A stretch of DNA of 64,000 nucleotides, taken from positions 124,001 to 188,000 of the forward strand of contig NZ_QENZ01000004.1 in assembly GCF_003096835.1 (NCBI RefSeq). Reading direction: 5' to 3'. Position 1 is the first letter of the stretch. Each line of letters starts with the position of its first letter. The DNA comes from Balneicella halophila (lineage in GTDB: Bacteria > Bacteroidota > Bacteroidia > Bacteroidales > Balneicellaceae). Position numbers and translations under genes: made by a program. The notes below the pieces were generated by a model. The model was not told where the DNA came from and did not search any database. It worked only from the letters and a program-made list of their open reading frames with translations. Below are positions 37,232 through 45,809 of the stretch, piece by piece.

Positions 37232-38875
37232 ATGGAGTACAAAACAAAAAGTTTATTAGAGGAGCTTAACCATGTCCTCGATAATAGTGAAAAGGTCATA
37301 ATAAACCCTAGAAGAGAATATACCATCACCAAGTCTATTGACAGAGGGGAAGCTATTAAGACCGAGCATGGTTGTGTAGCAACTTGGAGCCCTGATAACT
37401 CAACTGGGCGTAGTCCTGCTGATACTTATATCGTTGACAGCCTTGAAGTTCATAATACCATAGATTGGAAAAGTAAAAGTAACAAACCATTAAGTTCAGA
37501 CACTTTTTGTAGACTTTATGATAATGCACTAGAAATTCTATCAACAAAGAAAGAGATTTATGTAACTAATAGAGCTATTGGAGCAGATGAAGGATATGCT
37601 CTGCAAGTTGATACCATCAGCAGTAGTCCGCTAGTAAGTTTATTTACATACAATATGTTTCGAGATATTCCAGATGGAATAGAAGACTCTGTATTCAATG
37701 GGGAATTTAAGATTATAGTGTTGCCTTATGATAAAATTGATAGTAATAAGTATCCCGGGCTGTTGAATAATAATTCCTCTATGGTAATTGCGACAGACTT
37801 TACCAAACGGGTGGGGATTGTCATAGGTTCATCTTATCTGGGGACAGTAAAGAAATTGGCATTTACAGCTATGAACTTTTATTTGCCTCATCATAATATC
37901 TTGCCCCTGCATTGCTCAGCAAATGTAGATGACAAAGGAAATGTTTCCATTTTTCTAGGATTATCTGGCACGGGGAAAACGACACTATCTACTGAGCCTA
38001 CGCGTAAGCTCCTGGGCGATGATGAACATGGTTGGAGTGACAATGGAGTGTATAATTTTGAAAATGGATGTTATGTAAAAACTCTAAACTTAACTGAGGA
38101 GAGAGAGCCTGAAATCTATCGTGCTCTATTTGAAGAAAAAAATCACCTGAAAAATGGAGCAATACTGGAAAATACGATGGTCTATCCTAATGGCAGAGTA
38201 GATCTATCTGATGAAAGATTATCGGTGAATGGTCGTGCTTCTTATCCACTCAATGTATTAGAAAATGCTCAAAGTGCATCAAAAGCAGGTCATCCCAGAA
38301 CAATCCTATTCCTCACAGCCGATGCCTGCGGAGTATTACCTCCAATCTCAAAACTGGAAATAGACCAAGCTAAATTGTGGTTTTTAATGGGGTACACTTC
38401 CAAAATTCCAGGTACTGAAAGTGGTATTACAGAACCAATAGCAACATTTTCACGCTTTTTCGGAGAACCATTTATGCCTTCAAGACCTTCAATATATATG
38501 AAGTTGCTGGGAGATAAGATGGAAAAATACAATACGAATGTTTATTTGCTGAACACAGGATGGATAGGTGGTGTCTATGGCAAAGGTGGTGAGCGCATCA
38601 GCTTAAAATATACACGTGCCATGGTTCGGGCAGCCAACGAAGGATTATTGGAAAATGTTGAATTCGAAAGAGAAAACTATTTTGATCTATCAATTCCAAA
38701 AAATTGCCCCGGTGTGCCTTCACAAATTTTAAATCCGGTAAAAAGTTGGGAAGATAAAGGTGCTTATGAAAAAGAAGCCAGGAAATTAGCTGATAAATTT
38801 GCTTCGCATTTTAAGAATGATTTTGGGACTCATCCAATAGATAAAAAAATTATTGCTTTTTGTCCAGGGCTATAA
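37232..38875 (+). CDS. pckA: Phosphoenolpyruvate carboxykinase (ATP)
   Basis: A 547-residue enzyme interconverting oxaloacetate and PEP with ATP. The P-loop GLSGTGKTTLSTEPTR, the metal-binding LLGDDEHGWSDNGVYNFENG and the upstream FYLPHHNILPLHCSAN (metal-binding His region) identify the ATP-dependent type. It gives gluconeogenesis or, in fermenting Bacteroidota, PEP carboxylation, and connects to the methylmalonyl-CoA genes at 43 kb through C4 acids. Confidence 0.96.
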   Translation: MEYKTKSLLEELNHVLDNSEKVIINPRREYTITKSIDRGEAIKTEHGCVATWSPDNSTGRSPADTYIVDSLEVHNTIDWKSKSNKPLSSDTFCRLYDNALEILSTKKEIYVTNRAIGADEGYALQVDTISSSPLVSLFTYNMFRDIPDGIEDSVFNGEFKIIVLPYDKIDSNKYPGLLNNNSSMVIATDFTKRVGIVIGSSYLGTVKKLAFTAMNFYLPHHNILPLHCSANVDDKGNVSIFLGLSGTGKTTLSTEPTRKLLGDDEHGWSDNGVYNFENGCYVKTLNLTEEREPEIYRALFEEKNHLKNGAILENTMVYPNGRVDLSDERLSVNGRASYPLNVLENAQSASKAGHPRTILFLTADACGVLPPISKLEIDQAKLWFLMGYTSKIPGTESGITEPIATFSRFFGEPFMPSRPSIYMKLLGDKMEKYNTNVYLLNTGWIGGVYGKGGERISLKYTRAMVRAANEGLLENVEFERENYFDLSIPKNCPGVPSQILNPVKSWEDKGAYEKEARKLADKFASHFKNDFGTHPIDKKIIAFCPGL

Positions 38876-38921
38876 ATGTGGTATAGAATTTGCTTTTATT
38901 TAGGCAAAACATTATTTATTC

Positions 38922-38953
38922 ATTAAAAAATTAAAAAATTAAAAAATTAAAAA
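38922..38953 (+). repeat. Four tandem ATTAAAAA octamers before the Kbp-like gene
   Basis: Four perfect copies of ATTAAAAA in tandem, ending four bases before the ATG at 38957. Changes in copy number would alter the distance between the upstream promoter region and the start codon, or the A-rich leader that helps initiation in Bacteroidota. Confidence 0.9.
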
Positions 38954-38956
38954 ACT

Positions 38957-39400
38957 ATGGGATTATTTTCATTCATAAAGTCAGCTGGAGACAAATTATT
39001 TGGAAAAGAAAATGCTGAAGAGAAAGCGCAAAAAGTAGAACAACATTTAAAGAATTATGGTTTCAAAGGTCTTGACGTAAAAGTTGATGATGAAACTGTG
39101 ATTGTTAGTGGTGAAGTAGATACATTACAAACTAAAAATAGAGTTCTTGTAGCTGCTGGAAATATTGAAGGTGTTTCTAATGTAGAAGATAAAATGACCG
39201 TTAAGGAAAAAGAACCTGCAAATGTGGAAGTTGAAAAAATGTTCTATGAAGTGAAGAAAGGTGATAGTTTATCAAAAATATCTAAAGAAGTTTATGGTGA
39301 TGCTATGAAATACAATGTTATTTTTGAAGCCAATAAACCAATGCTAAAAGATCCAAACCTGATTTATCCAGGACAAAAATTGGTAATACCAGAACTTTAA
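38957..39400 (+). CDS. kbp: BON and LysM domain protein, Kbp (YgaU)-like
   Basis: A 147-residue protein without signal peptide. Residues ~22-85 form a BON domain (EEKAQKVEQHLKNYGFKG, then VIVSGEVDTL and AAGNIEGVSNVEDK) and residues ~98-147 a LysM domain (FYEVKKGDSLSKISKEVYGD, ending IYPGQKLVIPEL). This order and length match E. coli Kbp, a cytoplasmic K+ sensor needed under potassium stress. Single gene between an octamer repeat and a terminator. K+ binding is inferred from the family only. Confidence 0.92.
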   Translation: MGLFSFIKSAGDKLFGKENAEEKAQKVEQHLKNYGFKGLDVKVDDETVIVSGEVDTLQTKNRVLVAAGNIEGVSNVEDKMTVKEKEPANVEVEKMFYEVKKGDSLSKISKEVYGDAMKYNVIFEANKPMLKDPNLIYPGQKLVIPEL

Positions 39401-39431
39401 GGTATAAATACTACAAAAATAAAACAGAAAA

Positions 39432-39452
39432 AGAAGGGCAAACTGCTCTTCT
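39432..39452 (+). terminator. Rho-independent terminator after the Kbp-like gene
   Basis: AGAAGGGCA pairs with TGCTCTTCT (one wobble), three-base loop, then a seven-base T-run. Confidence 0.8.
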
Positions 39453-39571
39453 TTTTTTATTTTTATGCCTTGAAAACAAAAGTTTTTCCGTAGAGGCAAT
39501 GAGCAGATTGAACAATCTTCTTTCGATTTAGATTTAATTTCCTCTATTATAGCTAATTATAAGGAGTAAAT

Positions 39572-41095
39572 ATGAATACTATAGAGAGTTTTAAGGCACA
39601 TATAGATAAAGGAAATACCTTCAAAGGAGAAAGTCTTATTCTTGGAACTGCTATGCTAGAAGGTAAACCTGTACAATCTACTCATGTAAAAGTGCCGTTA
39701 AAAACACTCAATCGTCACGGATTGATTTCTGGAGCTACTGGTACAGGGAAAACTAAATCGCTACAAGTTCTCGCTGAACAAATGTCATTGCACGGAATTC
39801 CCACTTTACTGATGGATATGAAAGGGGATCTTAGTGGAATGGCTGCTGAAGGTAGCAACAATAAACATATAGAGTGGAGACATGGAGAGATTGGAATCCC
39901 CTATCAGCCAGAGAGGCTTCCAGTAGAATTGTTTACGCTAACTGATCATAAAGGCGTGCGTTTACGCTCTACAATTACTGAGTTTGGACCAACTTTACTC
40001 TCAAAAATTTTAGGATTAAACGCTACACAACAAGGAATAGTCGCAGTAGTTTTCAAATATTGCGATGATCAAAAACTGCCACTGATTGATCTTAATGACT
40101 TGAAAAAGGTGTTGAGTTTTATGATAGAAGAGGGCAAGAAAGAAATCAAGGCTGAATACGGTAGCATTTCTAAAGCTTCTGTATCTACAATTTTACGGAA
40201 AGTCATAGAGTTAGAACAACAAAAAGCTGATGTTTTCTTTGGAGAGCGTTCTTTTGATCCACAAGACTTATTAACGACAACCTATGATGGTAAAGGCACT
40301 GTTTCAATTATCAGATTGGCAGATATCCAGGATAAACCCAAGCTTTTTTCTACATTTATGTTGAGTTTATTGGCAGAGGTTTATGAGACATTTCCAGAAG
40401 AAGGTGATTTAGATAAACCCAAATTAGCTATTTTCATAGATGAGGCACATTTAGTTTTTAAAAATGCAAGTAAAGAGTTACAAGAACAGATTGAAAGTAT
40501 TATCAAGCTCATTCGCTCAAAAGGTGTTGGAATATTTTTTTGCACTCAAAATCCTACAGATATTCCAGATGCAGTATTAAGTCAATTAGGATTAAAAATA
40601 CAACATGCTTTACGTGCATTTACAGCAAAAGATCGAGAGAATATTCGTAAGGTTGCAAAAAATTATCCAATTACTGAATATTACGATATAGAAGACGTGT
40701 TAACGTCTTTGGGAATAGGTGAAGCATTTGTCACTGCGCTGAATGAGAAAGGTATTCCTACGCCACTGGTAGCAACATTGATGAGAGCTCCCGTAACCCG
40801 TATGGATATTTTGACTGAAAAAGAGGTGAACGATGTCGTGAAACAATCGCGATTGGTTGATAAGTATGCAGAGAATATAAATAGAGAGAGTGCGGAGGAA
40901 TTATTGATGAAGAAAATTGCTAAAGCTGAAGAGCAAGCAGTAACAAAAGAGAATAAGAAAGTGAGCAGGTCTCGAACAAAGAAAGAAGAAAGCTTCTTTG
41001 AAACAATGAGTAAAAATACTATGGTAAGACAATTGGGAAGAACGTTAACGAGAGAAATAACTCGAGGACTGTTAGGAGTATTAGGGGTAAAATAA
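39572..41095 (+). CDS. DUF853 (YjgR-like) HerA-type ATPase
   Basis: A 507-residue P-loop ATPase of the FtsK-HerA superfamily. Walker A is GATGTGKTKSLQ near residue 55, preceded by HVKVPLKTLNRHGLISG, and Walker B is LAIFIDEAHLVF; KGVGIFFCTQNPTDIP is the sensor region. The opening FKGESLILGTAMLEG matches DUF853. The family has no established role; E. coli YjgR is uncharacterised. A Lys/Arg-rich tail follows residue ~455. The stop overlaps the next start by one base, tying it to an EEP-family phosphohydrolase. Confidence 0.9.
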   Translation: MNTIESFKAHIDKGNTFKGESLILGTAMLEGKPVQSTHVKVPLKTLNRHGLISGATGTGKTKSLQVLAEQMSLHGIPTLLMDMKGDLSGMAAEGSNNKHIEWRHGEIGIPYQPERLPVELFTLTDHKGVRLRSTITEFGPTLLSKILGLNATQQGIVAVVFKYCDDQKLPLIDLNDLKKVLSFMIEEGKKEIKAEYGSISKASVSTILRKVIELEQQKADVFFGERSFDPQDLLTTTYDGKGTVSIIRLADIQDKPKLFSTFMLSLLAEVYETFPEEGDLDKPKLAIFIDEAHLVFKNASKELQEQIESIIKLIRSKGVGIFFCTQNPTDIPDAVLSQLGLKIQHALRAFTAKDRENIRKVAKNYPITEYYDIEDVLTSLGIGEAFVTALNEKGIPTPLVATLMRAPVTRMDILTEKEVNDVVKQSRLVDKYAENINRESAEELLMKKIAKAEEQAVTKENKKVSRSRTKKEESFFETMSKNTMVRQLGRTLTREITRGLLGVLGVK

Positions 41096-42066
41096 TGAAA
41101 GGAAGATTAGACGGAAAGTATTTGATAGATGCACACAACAGTGTCATCGCATTTTATAACACAGAAAATTTTTTTGATTCTCATGATAATCCGAATCGAA
41201 ATGATGATAGTTTTCTACCCTCTTTTTTTAGAGGGTGGACACAACAGCGTTATTATCGAAAGGTAGATAACATCAGCAAGGTCATAAAAAATATGTATGG
41301 CGAATGCCCTATTTTAGTAGGTATGGCTGAGATTGAGAATAAATGGATATTAAAGGATTTGATAAATACCACCCATTTACGAGATGCCAATTATGACTTT
41401 GTGCATTATGAAAGTGATGATGAACGCGGAATTGATGTTTGTTGTATATATAGGAAGGATTTTGTTCAAATATTGGAAGAAGAGCCTATAAAGATTCATT
41501 TTGATTTTGATGTGACGGATACCACCCGTGACATATTATATTTAAAGTGCAATTTAAAGGGTAACGATGTTTTTCATATCTTTATATCCCATTGGCCTTC
41601 AAGAGGAGAGGGACAGAAAGAAACTGAGCCTAAGCGCATTGTGGTAGCTAAAAAAATTCGTTCACGAATAGATCAAATTATGGCTCATGATAAGGATGCA
41701 AAAATATTGGTGATGGGTGATTTTAACGATTACCCTTTTGATGTTAGTGTAACTCAACATCTTGGAGCCACAGACGAACAGCAAACACCCCTTTACAATA
41801 TGGCTATTTCGTTAGAGAAAGAGGGGAAAGGATCTTATAATCACAGAGGAGATTGGGGGATGTTTGATCAAATGGTTATCAGTGAAGGATTACGTTATCA
41901 TAAAAGAGGCTATGGTGTAAAGGATAACGAAATGTATATCTTTCGTCCTGATTGGCTAATGTTTAAACACAGAAAATTTGGCGATTTGCCTAGCAAAACT
42001 TATACTGGCAGAAAATACATAGGTGGTTATTCAGACCACCTGCCTGTTTATTTAATACTTGACTAA
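41095..42066 (+). CDS. Endonuclease/exonuclease/phosphatase (EEP) family protein
   Basis: A 323-residue protein without a signal peptide. EEP catalytic motifs are visible: FYNTENFFDSHDNP (Asn), VGMAEIENKWIL (metal-binding Glu), HIFISHWPSR, VMGDFNDYPFD (Asp, Asn) and GYSDHLPVYL (catalytic Asp-His). It could hydrolyse DNA, RNA or phosphoesters; the substrate is not evident. It starts within the stop of the DUF853 gene and its own stop abuts the PPK2 start, so the three are translated together. Confidence 0.88.
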   Translation: MKGRLDGKYLIDAHNSVIAFYNTENFFDSHDNPNRNDDSFLPSFFRGWTQQRYYRKVDNISKVIKNMYGECPILVGMAEIENKWILKDLINTTHLRDANYDFVHYESDDERGIDVCCIYRKDFVQILEEEPIKIHFDFDVTDTTRDILYLKCNLKGNDVFHIFISHWPSRGEGQKETEPKRIVVAKKIRSRIDQIMAHDKDAKILVMGDFNDYPFDVSVTQHLGATDEQQTPLYNMAISLEKEGKGSYNHRGDWGMFDQMVISEGLRYHKRGYGVKDNEMYIFRPDWLMFKHRKFGDLPSKTYTGRKYIGGYSDHLPVYLILD

Positions 42067-42846
42067 ATGATAAAACTAAACCAAATTGCTACAAGAGCTC
42101 CAGAGGGCTACGATAAGCGAAAGATAAAAGCAAGAACAGAGCTTTTACTCAATGAAATTTCGGATTTGCAAATCAAGATGAATGCCGCCAAAGAGAGTGG
42201 CTTACTGATAATATTACAAGGATTGGATGCATCTGGTAAAGATGGAGTTATACGTAATATTTTTAGCAAAGTGTCCCCATTTGGTGTATCATTGAAAGCA
42301 TTTGGGCCCCCCACGGAGGAAGAGTATTCTTACGACTTTCTTTGGAGAGTACATAAGGAAGTTCCTGCTAAAGGGATGATTAAAATATTCAATCGCTCAC
42401 ATTACGAAGATATTTTAGTACCAGGTATCGAAGGTTATATTAATAAAGATGTTATTGAGAAGCGTTTTGAGCACATCAATGCTTTTGAGCGCTTATTAGA
42501 CGAAAGTAATACAAAAATTTTAAAATTTTATTTACATGTTTCTAAAGAGAAACAACGCACCAGATTATTAGAACGCTTGCAAATACGCAGGAAACACTAC
42601 AAGCACCATGATAGCGACTGGACAACGCGTGAGAAATTTGAACAATATCAGGCACTTTATGAACGAATCATTAATGAATGTAATGTAGTACCATGGCACG
42701 TAATACCTTCAGATCAGAATTGGATAAAAACCTACGAGGTTGCAAAAGTGATTTTGAGAGCCTTGAAAGACATGGACTTAGTTTGGCCAGAACTCAATAG
42801 TAATTTATTCACACCAGGCAAGATAGATTATGACAAACTAAAATAG
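42067..42846 (+). CDS. Polyphosphate kinase 2 family protein
   Basis: A 259-residue PPK2 enzyme. The Walker A segment is ILQGLDASGKDGVIRNIFS, followed by lid and substrate motifs FLWRVHKEVPAKGMIKIFNRSHYEDIL and the arginine-rich RLQIRRKHYKHHDSDW. It transfers phosphate between polyphosphate and nucleotides; whether it prefers AMP, ADP or GDP cannot be read reliably. The single-domain length fits class I or III. Last gene of the tight DUF853-EEP-PPK2 trio. Confidence 0.93.
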   Translation: MIKLNQIATRAPEGYDKRKIKARTELLLNEISDLQIKMNAAKESGLLIILQGLDASGKDGVIRNIFSKVSPFGVSLKAFGPPTEEEYSYDFLWRVHKEVPAKGMIKIFNRSHYEDILVPGIEGYINKDVIEKRFEHINAFERLLDESNTKILKFYLHVSKEKQRTRLLERLQIRRKHYKHHDSDWTTREKFEQYQALYERIINECNVVPWHVIPSDQNWIKTYEVAKVILRALKDMDLVWPELNSNLFTPGKIDYDKLK

Positions 42847-42936
42847 AGTTAGTATATAAAAGAATTAATTAAGAATAGTTCCAGAATTATGTTACATAGC
42901 TATATCATGTAAATATGATATGTGTATTGCAATAAG

Positions 42937-42944
42937 TAATTTTG
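42937..42944 (+). promoter_or_regulatory. -7 promoter box for the methylmalonyl-CoA operon
   Basis: TAATTTTG matches TAnnTTTG, 39 bases before the epimerase ATG. Confidence 0.5.
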
Positions 42945-42983
42945 TAGCATAAAATTTGGTAACAATCAAAAAATTATACAGAA

Positions 42984-43388
42984 ATGAAACCAACACACAT
43001 TGAACACATCGGAATTGCCGTTGCTAGTTTAGACGAAGCGATACCTTTCTACGAAAAAGTTTTAGGACTTGAGTGTTATGCTATTGAAGAAGTAGCTGAC
43101 CAAAAAGTTAAGACTGCATTTTTCAAAGTAGGACAAACAAAAATTGAATTGTTAGAATCAACAGACCCAGAAGGACCTATCGGTAAGTTTGTGGAAAAAA
43201 CAGGTGGAGGTATGCATCACATGGCTTTTGCAGTGGAGGATGTACAACAAGCATTAGATGATGCCGCTGCGGAAGGATGTAGATTGATTGACAAAGCACC
43301 ACGCCCTGGGGCAGAAGGTTTACAAATAGGATTCTTACATCCAAAGTCAACTCAAAGAGTATTGACAGAATTTTGTGGTAAAAAATAA
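42984..43388 (+). CDS. mce: Methylmalonyl-CoA epimerase
   Basis: A 134-residue vicinal oxygen chelate protein converting (2R)- and (2S)-methylmalonyl-CoA. Metal ligands are visible in HIEHIGIAV, GGGMHHMAFAVEDV and the terminal TEFCGKK. It is 14 bases upstream of the carboxyltransferase subunit gene, so it feeds the decarboxylase that follows. Confidence 0.95.
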   Translation: MKPTHIEHIGIAVASLDEAIPFYEKVLGLECYAIEEVADQKVKTAFFKVGQTKIELLESTDPEGPIGKFVEKTGGGMHHMAFAVEDVQQALDDAAAEGCRLIDKAPRPGAEGLQIGFLHPKSTQRVLTEFCGKK

Positions 43389-43402
43389 ATTAGATAAATA
43401 GC

Positions 43403-44962
43403 ATGAGTGCACAAGAAAAACTTAAAAAACTTATTGAGCTAAGAGAGGAAGCTCGATTAGGTGGGGGAGAGAAACGTATTGCTTCACAGCACAAAAAGCA
43501 AAAATACACAGCACGTGAGCGTATTGATATGCTTTTAGATGATGGTAGTTTCGAAGAATTTGATATGTTCGTTACCCATCGTTGCACCAATTTTGGGATG
43601 GAAAAAACAAAATTTTTGGGTGATGGTGTTGTTACTGGGCAAGGAACTATCGATGGAAGATTAGTCTTTGTTTATGCTCAGGATTTTACAGTCTTTGGAG
43701 GGTCATTGTCAGAAACTATGGCACAAAAGATTTGTAAAATCATGGATATGGCAATGAAAGTAGGTGCACCTGTTATCGGATTGAATGATTCTGGTGGTGC
43801 TCGTATCCAAGAAGGTGTGACGTCTCTTGCAGGTTATGCAGAAATCTTTGAAAGAAATATTTTAGCATCTGGAGTTATACCACAAATATCTGCTATTTTC
43901 GGACCTTGTGCTGGTGGTGCAGTATACTCGCCTGCTCTGACAGACTTTATTATGATGACGGAGAATACGTCTTATATGTTTGTTACCGGACCTAAAGTAG
44001 TGAAAACTGTAACGGGTGAAGTTATTACGACAGAAGAGCTTGGTGGCGCAACTGTACACGCTACTAAATCAGGTGTATCACATTTCAGACTAGATGATGA
44101 AGAGGAAGGAATTATGATTATCCGTAAATTGCTTTCTTACTTACCATCTAATAACCTAGAAGAACCACCTATTTTTAAGACAAAAGATCCAATTGATCGT
44201 TTAGAAGATGATTTAAATAATATTATTCCAGATAATCCTAATACTCCATATGACATTAAGGATGTTATCTATATGTTGGCTGATGACCAAGAATTTTTAG
44301 AAATTCACCGTCACTATGCTAAAAATATTGTTGTTGGTTTTATTCGCATGGGCGGTATGGCAATGGGTGTCATTGCAAACCAACCTGCTTTCTTAGCTGG
44401 TGTGTTGGATATAAATGCATCTAGAAAAGCAGCACGTTTTGTGAGAACTTGTGATTGCTTTAATGTGCCTATCCTTACTTTGGTTGATGTTCCTGGTTTC
44501 TTGCCGGGCAGTGGACAGGAGTACGGTGGTATTATTACACACGGAGCAAAACTCATGTTTGCATATGGTGAAGCTACTGTTCCTAAAATTACAATTACTT
44601 TGAGAAAATCATATGGTGGAGCTCATGATGTGATGTCTTGTAAGCAATTACGTGGAGACCTCAACTATGCATGGCCTACAGCTGAGATTGCAGTGATGGG
44701 TGCTAAAGGAGCTATTGAGGTATTATATGGTAGAGAACTTGCAGGTATCGAGAGTGATGAAGAGCGTTCAGAAGCTATCCAAAAGTACGAAGACGAGTAT
44801 GTTGAAGCTTTTGCTAATCCATACAAAGCTGCTTCTTATGGTTATATTGATGATGTTATAGAACCTCGAAATACTCGTTTTAGAATCATTAGAGGCCTTC
44901 AATCTCTCCAAACTAAGAAAGTTTTGAATCCGCCTAAAAAGCACTCAAACATTCCATTGTAG
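43403..44962 (+). CDS. mmdA: Methylmalonyl-CoA decarboxylase alpha subunit (carboxyltransferase)
   Basis: A 519-residue acyl-CoA carboxyltransferase with two crotonase-fold halves: [15 protein letters not shown] and [16 protein letters not shown] in the first, [20 protein letters not shown] and [11 protein letters not shown] in the second. It moves CO2 from methylmalonyl-CoA to biotin on the small carrier protein. The downstream membrane subunits favour the Na+-pumping decarboxylase over propionyl-CoA carboxylase; no biotin carboxylase gene is present. Confidence 0.94.
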   Translation: MSAQEKLKKLIELREEARLGGGEKRIASQHKKQKYTARERIDMLLDDGSFEEFDMFVTHRCTNFGMEKTKFLGDGVVTGQGTIDGRLVFVYAQDFTVFGGSLSETMAQKICKIMDMAMKVGAPVIGLNDSGGARIQEGVTSLAGYAEIFERNILASGVIPQISAIFGPCAGGAVYSPALTDFIMMTENTSYMFVTGPKVVKTVTGEVITTEELGGATVHATKSGVSHFRLDDEEEGIMIIRKLLSYLPSNNLEEPPIFKTKDPIDRLEDDLNNIIPDNPNTPYDIKDVIYMLADDQEFLEIHRHYAKNIVVGFIRMGGMAMGVIANQPAFLAGVLDINASRKAARFVRTCDCFNVPILTLVDVPGFLPGSGQEYGGIITHGAKLMFAYGEATVPKITITLRKSYGGAHDVMSCKQLRGDLNYAWPTAEIAVMGAKGAIEVLYGRELAGIESDEERSEAIQKYEDEYVEAFANPYKAASYGYIDDVIEPRNTRFRIIRGLQSLQTKKVLNPPKKHSNIPL

Positions 44963-44974
44963 CAAAAACTAAAA

Positions 44975-45328
44975 ATGATGAATATGATTTTATTAAATGT
45001 AAGCATAGGAACCATTGCTTTAGTTTGTATGGGGATGGTTTTCTTAGTACTTTTCTTCCTTTTACTGTTCTATACCTTAATACCTAAAATATTAGATTTA
45101 TATTTTAGATGGGAGATGAGACGTCAAGGGAAACATGAAACAGACGAAGATGAAAACCACATTCCTGTAGAAGGTAATGTGAATGCTGCGATAGCTATGG
45201 CACTTCATCAATATATGAATGAATTGCATGTTGAAGAGAGTGGTATTATCACAATAGAAGAAGTGAAAAAGACATACTCACCATGGCGTTCTAAGATATA
45301 TAGTGTAATGAACGATCCTAGAAGATAA
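44975..45328 (+). CDS. Na+-pump decarboxylase gamma/delta subunit (OadG-like)
   Basis: A 117-residue protein with one long N-terminal membrane helix (IGTIALVCMGMVFLVLFFLLLF) and a charged C-terminal part, the layout of OadG/MmdD. It anchors the carboxyltransferase to the membrane subunit. Sequence conservation in this family is low, and the assignment rests on the helix and on its place between the alpha and biotin subunits. Confidence 0.85.
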   Translation: MMNMILLNVSIGTIALVCMGMVFLVLFFLLLFYTLIPKILDLYFRWEMRRQGKHETDEDENHIPVEGNVNAAIAMALHQYMNELHVEESGIITIEEVKKTYSPWRSKIYSVMNDPRR

Positions 45329-45349
45329 CATTAAACAAGGAATATAATT

Positions 45350-45766
45350 ATGAAGAAATTCTTTTTCAAAATAAAAGGGAGAAAATACGATGTCGAAGTA
45401 AAACAATTCGAAGAAGGCATCGCAAAGGTTGACGTAAATGGTACCGAATACGATGTTGAAGTCGAAACGCCAGAAAAACCTGTCTCTAAAACTCCAAGAT
45501 TAGTAAGACGTGAGTTAGATGAAGATAAGCCTAAAAAAGCACCTGTAGCAACTGGTGCCGTCATAAAAGCTCCACTTCCAGGAAATATTTTTAAAGTGCT
45601 TGTTAACGTAGGTGATGAAGTAAAAGAGGGACAAACTGTTATGGTTATGGAGGCGATGAAGATGGAAAACAATATCCAGACAGAATCAGCGGGTACGATA
45701 AAGTCAATCAAAGTAAATGTTGGAGATGCAGTGATGCAGGACGATGTTTTAATAGAGTTAGGTTAA
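45350..45766 (+). CDS. mmdC: Biotin carrier subunit of methylmalonyl-CoA decarboxylase
   Basis: A 138-residue protein. The N-terminal half is a positively and negatively charged beta segment (YDVEVKQFEEGIAKVDVNG), then KKAPVATGAVIKAPLPGN as a Pro/Ala linker, and a C-terminal biotinyl domain with the biotin Lys in VMEAMKMENNI and an even repeat of the domain fold (VNVGDEVKEGQTV). It carries CO2 from MmdA to MmdB. Confidence 0.95.
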   Translation: MKKFFFKIKGRKYDVEVKQFEEGIAKVDVNGTEYDVEVETPEKPVSKTPRLVRRELDEDKPKKAPVATGAVIKAPLPGNIFKVLVNVGDEVKEGQTVMVMEAMKMENNIQTESAGTIKSIKVNVGDAVMQDDVLIELG

Positions 45767-45809
45767 GCACCTAAATCTTTTTTATAAAACTAAAAAACAT
45801 ACTTATAGA

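Noticed and set aside
38922-38953. CRISPR-like array
   Set aside because: The repeats are eight-base tandem units with no spacers; a simple sequence repeat.
39572-41095. HerA defence ATPase
   Set aside because: The sequence matches DUF853/YjgR, widespread in bacteria without phage-defence context, and no NurA or SIR2 partner is present; kept only as a coupled-gene observation.
43403-44962. Propionyl-CoA carboxylase beta subunit
   Set aside because: The downstream membrane gamma and beta subunits and the absence of a biotin carboxylase gene point to the Na+-translocating decarboxylase.
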